Assembly (NCBI RefSeq): GCF_026652115.1 | Contig: NZ_JAPPSQ010000023.1 | Location: forward strand, 1-55,057 | Direction of reading: 5' to 3' | Source of the DNA: Algoriphagus sp. PAP.12 | Lineage (GTDB): Bacteria; Bacteroidota; Bacteroidia; Cytophagales; Cyclobacteriaceae | DNA: 55,057 bases | Shown here: positions 50,993 through 55,057 of the stretch, piece after piece | Position numbering within the stretch: position 1 is the first letter of the stretch | Layout of the letters: each line of letters begins with the position of its first letter | Position numbers and translations under genes: made by a program | Notes under the pieces: generated by a model | What the model was told of the DNA's origin: nothing | Databases searched by the model: none | Seen by the model: only the letters and a program-made list of their open reading frames with translations

Positions 50993-52410
50993 TTAAGACC
51001 GTATTTTTCCATTTTGCTGTAAAGTGTCTTTCGGTCCATTTTTAAAATTCTGGCTGTCTTGGACTTGTTGAATTTTGTGTCCTGAAGAACTTGCTGAATC
51101 AATTCTTTTTCCTGTTCGATCCACTGACTTTTATAGTCTCTGGGAGAAGGTAAATCAGCTCCGGCTGGACTGGTTGCCACACTTCTATGGGTGGCAAATG
51201 CCTGCTCCGGATCGTGCAAATCTGCTGGTAAAGCTTCTTTTTCTACCAAAGGACCACTTGTTAAAAGTACCGCTCTTTTGATAATGTTTTTGAATTCTCT
51301 AAGATTTCCCGGCCAATCATAACCTAAGAAAACTTCCCAAACATCTGAAGTAAAGCCTTTTACGGATTTGTTGAGTCGCTCATTGCTTTCTTCTAAAAAC
51401 TGCTCGGCAAAAACTTCCAGATCATCTTTTCTTCTGCGAAGAGGAATAGCGTTTAATGTGAATTCATTTAATCTATGATAAAGGTCTTCCCTGAAAGCAC
51501 CTTCACCCGCTTGCTGTAAAAGGTTTTCATTTGTAGCAGCGATGATTCTTACATCGATTTTAATCTCTTTGTTTCCACCGATTTTACGGATTGTTCTCTC
51601 CTGAATAGCTCTCAACAGCTGGATTTGGACTTCATAGCTGAGGTTTCCGACCTCATCCAAAAAGATGGTCCCACCATGTGCCATCTCAAAGTGGCCTGTT
51701 TTATTTTCCAATGCCCCTGTAAAAGCACCTTTTACGTGTCCAAATAGCTCACTTCCAGCAAGATCTTTTGGCAAGGCACCGCAGTCAATTGCGATAAAAG
51801 GGCCATCTTTTCTTTCAGAATTATCATGTATTCTTCTGGAAATGAATTCTTTACCAGTTCCTGTTTCGCCAAGTACCAAAACACTCAGATCAGTTGGAGC
51901 AACCAGATGAATATGTTTTTCCAGCTTTTCAGCCTCTTGAGAATCTCCTACTACATAAAAAGAGCTGCTGGGAGAAGTAGTTTTTTGACTGATTTTAGGA
52001 GATGTACTTTCTTGTTTTATTTCTGAAAAAGAGTGACTTGGAGCCTCTGCTTGAGAAGAAAGGGACTCTTTGACAGTCGCCAAAAGCTCATCTGGATTGA
52101 TTGGCTTGGTGATATATTCAAAGGCACCCAGCTTCATGGCTTTAATCGCAATCCTGATATCAGAGTAATGCGTGATCAAAATTACCTGAGTCTGAGGAAA
52201 TTCCTTTTTGGACCATTGGAGAAGTTCCATGCCGGTACCATCAGGAAGTCGGAAGTCTGCAATGATGAGGTCAAATTTTCCTCCTCCCATCATTTGTTGA
52301 GCTTCCTTGACCTTGGTGGTGGTTTCTACTTGAAATCCGTTTTTTTCTAAAAAGGTTTTGACAATTCTAGAATAAGTCAAATCGTCCTCTACCAGTAGTA
52401 TCTTTTTCAT
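50989..52410 (-). CDS. Sigma-54-dependent response regulator (NtrC family)
   Basis: 473 residues. Receiver 1-120 (LVEDDLTYS, LIIADFRLPDGTG), AAA+ domain with Walker A GETGTGKEF near 184, sigma-54 contact loop GAFTGA near 230, Walker B TIFLDEVGNL, and a C-terminal Fis-type helix-turn-helix (KTARILKMDRKTLYSKMEKYGL core). Activates RpoN promoters when phosphorylated. The 3' ends of this gene and the hybrid kinase overlap by 4 bases; the two may form a pair. Confidence 0.95.
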   Translation of the reverse strand: MKKILLVEDDLTYSRIVKTFLEKNGFQVETTTKVKEAQQMMGGGKFDLIIADFRLPDGTGMELLQWSKKEFPQTQVILITHYSDIRIAIKAMKLGAFEYITKPINPDELLATVKESLSSQAEAPSHSFSEIKQESTSPKISQKTTSPSSSFYVVGDSQEAEKLEKHIHLVAPTDLSVLVLGETGTGKEFISRRIHDNSERKDGPFIAIDCGALPKDLAGSELFGHVKGAFTGALENKTGHFEMAHGGTIFLDEVGNLSYEVQIQLLRAIQERTIRKIGGNKEIKIDVRIIAATNENLLQQAGEGAFREDLYHRLNEFTLNAIPLRRRKDDLEVFAEQFLEESNERLNKSVKGFTSDVWEVFLGYDWPGNLREFKNIIKRAVLLTSGPLVEKEALPADLHDPEQAFATHRSVATSPAGADLPSPRDYKSQWIEQEKELIQQVLQDTKFNKSKTARILKMDRKTLYSKMEKYGLN

Positions 52411-52442
52411 AGGAATTTTTTCTTATGCCAATTAAAACAAAA

Positions 52443-52470
52443 AAAGCACCAGACATGATTCCGGTGCTTT
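52443..52470 (-). terminator. Terminator of the small exported protein gene
   Basis: AAAGCACC (52443-52450) and GGTGCTTT (52463-52470) with a 12-base loop. On the minus strand a T-rich run follows. It lies between the small gene and the sigma-54 regulator start. Confidence 0.8.
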
Positions 52471-52492
52471 CAAATTAAGGGGATTGAACAAC

Positions 52493-52807
52493 TTAATCTT
52501 TTATTTCATTTCCATCCTTATCATACTTCTTACTTAGTTTTTCTTCGGTGCCATTATCAAAGACAACTTCAAAATTGAAACTTCCATCTGGCAATGTCCA
52601 TTGCCAAGCTTCAGCGATGGTTAAGGATTTTACTTCTTCATCATTTGCGACGGCTGTCTTTACCGGATCAGGTAAAGTGTCGGGTTCTATTTTGACTTTT
52701 CCTTCTTGGATTTCTATACCCATTGGAGTCAAACTTGTTGGTTGAAGTGGAGCGGCAAAAGCGACTCCAGTTGCAAACATGGCGGCAAATAACATTGACT
52801 TTTTCAT
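52493..52807 (-). CDS. Small exported protein (PepSY-like)
   Basis: About 104 residues from MKK at 52807 (an ATG two codons earlier is possible). Signal peptide ending AFA-AP near 20. The mature part, LPDPVKTAVAND, then SLTIAEAWQW and FEVVFDNGTEEKLSKKYDKDGNEIKD, resembles the PepSY-like / BLIP-like proteins of Bacteroidota, thought to bind other exported proteins. Function unknown. Lies alone with its own terminator. Confidence 0.75.
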   Translation of the reverse strand: MKKSMLFAAMFATGVAFAAPLQPTSLTPMGIEIQEGKVKIEPDTLPDPVKTAVANDEEVKSLTIAEAWQWTLPDGSFNFEVVFDNGTEEKLSKKYDKDGNEIKD

Positions 52808-52847
52808 AATCATTGTGGTTTTGTTAAATTGGTTAAAGTAAATGGTA

Positions 52848-52859
52848 GGGTCCGGACCC
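52848..52859. promoter_or_regulatory. GC-rich palindrome GGGTCC-GGACCC
   Basis: A perfect 12-base palindrome, unusually GC-rich for its surroundings, 41 bases upstream of the small exported protein's start on the other strand. Candidate binding site of a dimeric regulator. Confidence 0.45.
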
Positions 52860-52997
52860 GTTCACCGATTTTAATGTCGGTTGATTTATGAATTGCCATT
52901 GGTGTGCCATCTGGCTCAATAGCTCCTGAAAGCGATTTTGGGGAGATTTGATTGCGGAAATGTTGAGGATTAGCTGGTCAACATGGTCCTAAAAAAC

Positions 52998-53017
52998 CAT
53001 AAATCGTTCGATTTATG
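52998..53017. promoter_or_regulatory. Operator-like palindrome upstream of purF
   Basis: Nine-base perfect arms CATAAATCG and CGATTTATG around TT, 85 bases before the end of the purF -7 element. Candidate operator for a dimeric regulator. Confidence 0.5.
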
Positions 53018-53101
53018 CCTATAACTTGCTTTAAATCAAAAAGGAATGGTAAATTATAGAAATGCGAACTTTTTTAACCCGAAATATCTTCTAAAAACCT
53101 G

Positions 53102-53109
53102 TAACTTTG
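53102..53109 (+). promoter_or_regulatory. -7 element of purF
   Basis: TAACTTTG, perfect TAnnTTTG match, 28 bases before the ATG. The -33 TTTG is not clear. Confidence 0.5.
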
Positions 53110-53137
53110 AACTGTCATTTAAACACTCACCCAGGTA

Positions 53138-55021
53138 ATGAGCGACGCGATCAAACATGAATGCGGTATAGCCATGGTAAGGCTCCGTAAGTCTCCTCAA
53201 TATTACATTGACAAATACGGTACAGCCGCCTACGCTTCAAACAGGATGTACGTCCTGATGCAAAAGCAAATCAACAGAGGTCAGGATGGCGCCGGTGTCG
53301 CAAATGTGAAAATCGATACCCAGCCGGGAACGAGATATATCTCCAGATATCGTTCTATCGAGCCTTCAGCAGTCAATTTTATCTTTGACAAAATCAACAA
53401 GAAGTATAAAAAGGCCAAAAAACTTGGCGGACATGATGCTTTGAGTGGTGCAAGTTGGCTAAAAGAAAACATCGCCTTTACAGGGGAAGTTTGGTTGGGA
53501 CACCTTAGATATGGTACACATGGTGAAAACAGTATCGAGACCTGTCACCCTTTCTTGAAGCAAAATAACTGGAGAAGCCGAAACCTAGTGATGGCGGGTA
53601 ACTTCAACATGACCAATGTGGAGGAACTGTTTGACAAATTGGTTCAATTGGGGCAGCACCCGAAAGAGAAAACCGATACTGTCACAGTGATGGAGAAAAT
53701 AGGTCACTTCCTAGATGAGGAGAACCAGAGAATTTTTGACAAGTACAAACATCAGTATTCCAATGAGCAGATCACACATGTGATCGAAAACGAATTGGAT
53801 GTAGCCAGAATCTTGAGAAGATCTTGTAGAGACTTCGATGGAGGCTATGCAATGGCAGGATTAATTGGAAACGGATCTTCATTCGTTGTGAGAGATCCAT
53901 CCGGAATTAGACCAGCCTATTATTATGCAGATGATGAGGTGATTGTGGTAGCTTCTGAAAAACCGGCTATCAAATCTGCCTTCAATATAGATTTCAACGC
54001 TATTAAAGAGATTCAGCCAGGTCATGCTTTGGTGATCAATAAGGATGGTTCCTATGCTGAATCCGAGATCATGCCTGCAAGGAAGAAGACTTCTTGCTCC
54101 TTTGAGAGAATTTACTTCTCAAGAGGTACTGATCCAGCGATTTATCAGGAAAGAAAGAATTTGGGTAAAGCCTTGATTCCTCAGATCTTGAAAGCAATCG
54201 ACTTTGACCTTAAAAACACCGTGTTTTCCTACATTCCTAATACTGCTGAGACTGCCTTTTTGGGTATGATCGAAGGCTTGGAAGACTACTTGGTAGCCAA
54301 GAGAAAAGAAGTTTTCTTGGAAGGAAAGCCACATATGGGAGATTTGGAAGATCTTTTGAACTTCCGTCCAAGAGTTGAAAAATTGGTTTCCAAAGACGTG
54401 AAACTGAGAACCTTTATCACCAATGATGATGATAGAGATGTGATGGTTTCATCCGTGTATGATACGACATATGAAGTGATCAAACCTGGAATTGATTCCT
54501 TGGTTGTAATTGATGATAGTATCGTGAGAGGAACCACTTTGGAGAAGAGTATTTTGACGACTTTGGATAAATTGAAGCCAAAGAAAATCATTATCGTTTC
54601 TTCAGCTCCTCAAATTAGATTCCCTGATTGCTACGGTATTGATATGTCCAGAATGAAGGAATTCATTGCCTTCAGAGCTGCCCTTGCTTTATTGAAAGAA
54701 AGAGGATTGGATAATATCTTGGATGAAACCTATGATGCATGTGTAGTGAACCCTGCTGGTTCTGAAAACTTTGTGAAGAAAGTTTATGAATCATTTACCG
54801 ATGAGGAAATATCCACCAAAATTGGTGAGATTGTTACTAATCCTGAGATTGAGGCAGAGGTTCAAGTGATTTACCAAACTGTTGATAATCTGCATAAATG
54901 TACTCCTGATCATATTGGTGACTGGTATTTCACTGGAAACTACCCTACCACAGGAGGTACAAGAGTAGTGAATAAGTCATTCGTGAATTTTATGGAAGGC
55001 AAAACTGTCAGAGCATATTAA
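53138..55021 (+). CDS. purF: Amidophosphoribosyltransferase (long form)
   Basis: 627 residues. An N-terminal class II glutamine amidotransferase domain begins with HECGIAMVRL, so the catalytic Cys9 is exposed after removal of an eight-residue propeptide. NRGQDGAGVAN and GHLRYGTHG complete the Ntn site. The phosphoribosyltransferase half has the PRPP motif VVIDDSIVRGTTL near 455. It makes phosphoribosylamine, the first step of purine synthesis. At 627 it is longer than typical PurF (about 470-510), with insertions in both domains; the long form occurs in Bacteroidota, often alongside a standard PurF. The 36 bases after it hold nothing visible. Confidence 0.88.
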   Translation: MSDAIKHECGIAMVRLRKSPQYYIDKYGTAAYASNRMYVLMQKQINRGQDGAGVANVKIDTQPGTRYISRYRSIEPSAVNFIFDKINKKYKKAKKLGGHDALSGASWLKENIAFTGEVWLGHLRYGTHGENSIETCHPFLKQNNWRSRNLVMAGNFNMTNVEELFDKLVQLGQHPKEKTDTVTVMEKIGHFLDEENQRIFDKYKHQYSNEQITHVIENELDVARILRRSCRDFDGGYAMAGLIGNGSSFVVRDPSGIRPAYYYADDEVIVVASEKPAIKSAFNIDFNAIKEIQPGHALVINKDGSYAESEIMPARKKTSCSFERIYFSRGTDPAIYQERKNLGKALIPQILKAIDFDLKNTVFSYIPNTAETAFLGMIEGLEDYLVAKRKEVFLEGKPHMGDLEDLLNFRPRVEKLVSKDVKLRTFITNDDDRDVMVSSVYDTTYEVIKPGIDSLVVIDDSIVRGTTLEKSILTTLDKLKPKKIIIVSSAPQIRFPDCYGIDMSRMKEFIAFRAALALLKERGLDNILDETYDACVVNPAGSENFVKKVYESFTDEEISTKIGEIVTNPEIEAEVQVIYQTVDNLHKCTPDHIGDWYFTGNYPTTGGTRVVNKSFVNFMEGKTVRAY

Positions 55022-55057
55022 TCATTGAAATAAAATTTCGAAAGGCGCAGAGAATTC

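Larger units (their letters stand above)
52814..53137. other. Intergenic region before purF
   Basis: About 324 bases between divergent genes, with two palindromes (52848-52859 and 52998-53017) and a -7 element at 53102-53109. No gene or RNA recognised. Half-site GATTTATG occurs both in the second palindrome and alone at 52883-52890. Confidence 0.55.

Noticed and set aside
1..55057. CRISPR arrays, insertion sequences, prophage or integrase genes
   Set aside because: No regularly spaced repeats, transposase, integrase or phage structural gene was seen on either strand by reading.

Overview
The window looks like a chromosomal segment of a Bacteroidota member of the Cytophagales, probably close to Cyclobacteriaceae/Algoriphagus. 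The reasons are TAnnTTTG-type -7 promoter elements, weak Shine-Dalgarno sites, a fused CcoN-CcoO oxidase subunit, an LpxC-FabZ fusion, PorX (the regulator of type IX secretion), and DUF4296 and DUF4924 proteins. Most genes are ordinary core genes. I see no insertion sequence, prophage or CRISPR array. Family names come from motifs and memory; no database search was possible.

Layout. 1-90: 3' end of a 5S rRNA gene and its terminator. 283-9444: a universal-stress-like protein, then the cbb3 oxidase assembly and structural genes (ccoI, ccoS, ccoNO, ccoQ, ccoP, ccoG, ccoH, a TauE/SafE-like protein), converging on hemN (to 10806). Three TGAY-N4-RTCA palindromes in front of the stress gene, ccoI and hemN suggest one Crp/Fnr-type low-oxygen regulon. 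10919-13710: DUF58/Bat-like/BatA genes. 13818-16555: a DUF4296 lipoprotein and mutS2. 16608-22248: a lipoprotein, then an HD hydrolase - lpxD - lpxC/fabZ - lpxA - ABC ATPase operon for lipid A. 22309-25503: porX, tsaE and ald.

25510-32330 is the most unusual part. A lone receiver protein diverges from a four-gene overlapping operon that encodes an E1 (ThiF-like)/nitroreductase fusion, a GNAT-fold protein resembling N-acyl-amino-acid or AHL synthases, a 7TMR-DISM sensor histidine kinase with a lipobox-like N-terminus, and a receiver-histidine kinase hybrid. Two enzymes that could make a small molecule are thus linked to a receptor kinase and two sister receivers. I propose a make-and-sense signalling system. 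No DNA-binding output protein is encoded with it.

32406-36643: pyrophosphatase, a membrane protein, ACP phosphodiesterase, an SF1 helicase, a 41-residue membrane protein and DUF4924. 36719-42689: an RND multidrug efflux operon. 43055-46312: lepA, a decayed four-helix-bundle gene, heptamer repeats, folD and tRNA-Leu(GAG). 46458-52813: a beta-propeller lipoprotein, an exported DsrE protein, a hybrid histidine kinase converging on a sigma-54 response regulator, and a small exported protein. 53138-55021: a PurF-type amidophosphoribosyltransferase behind an intergenic region with two strong palindromes.
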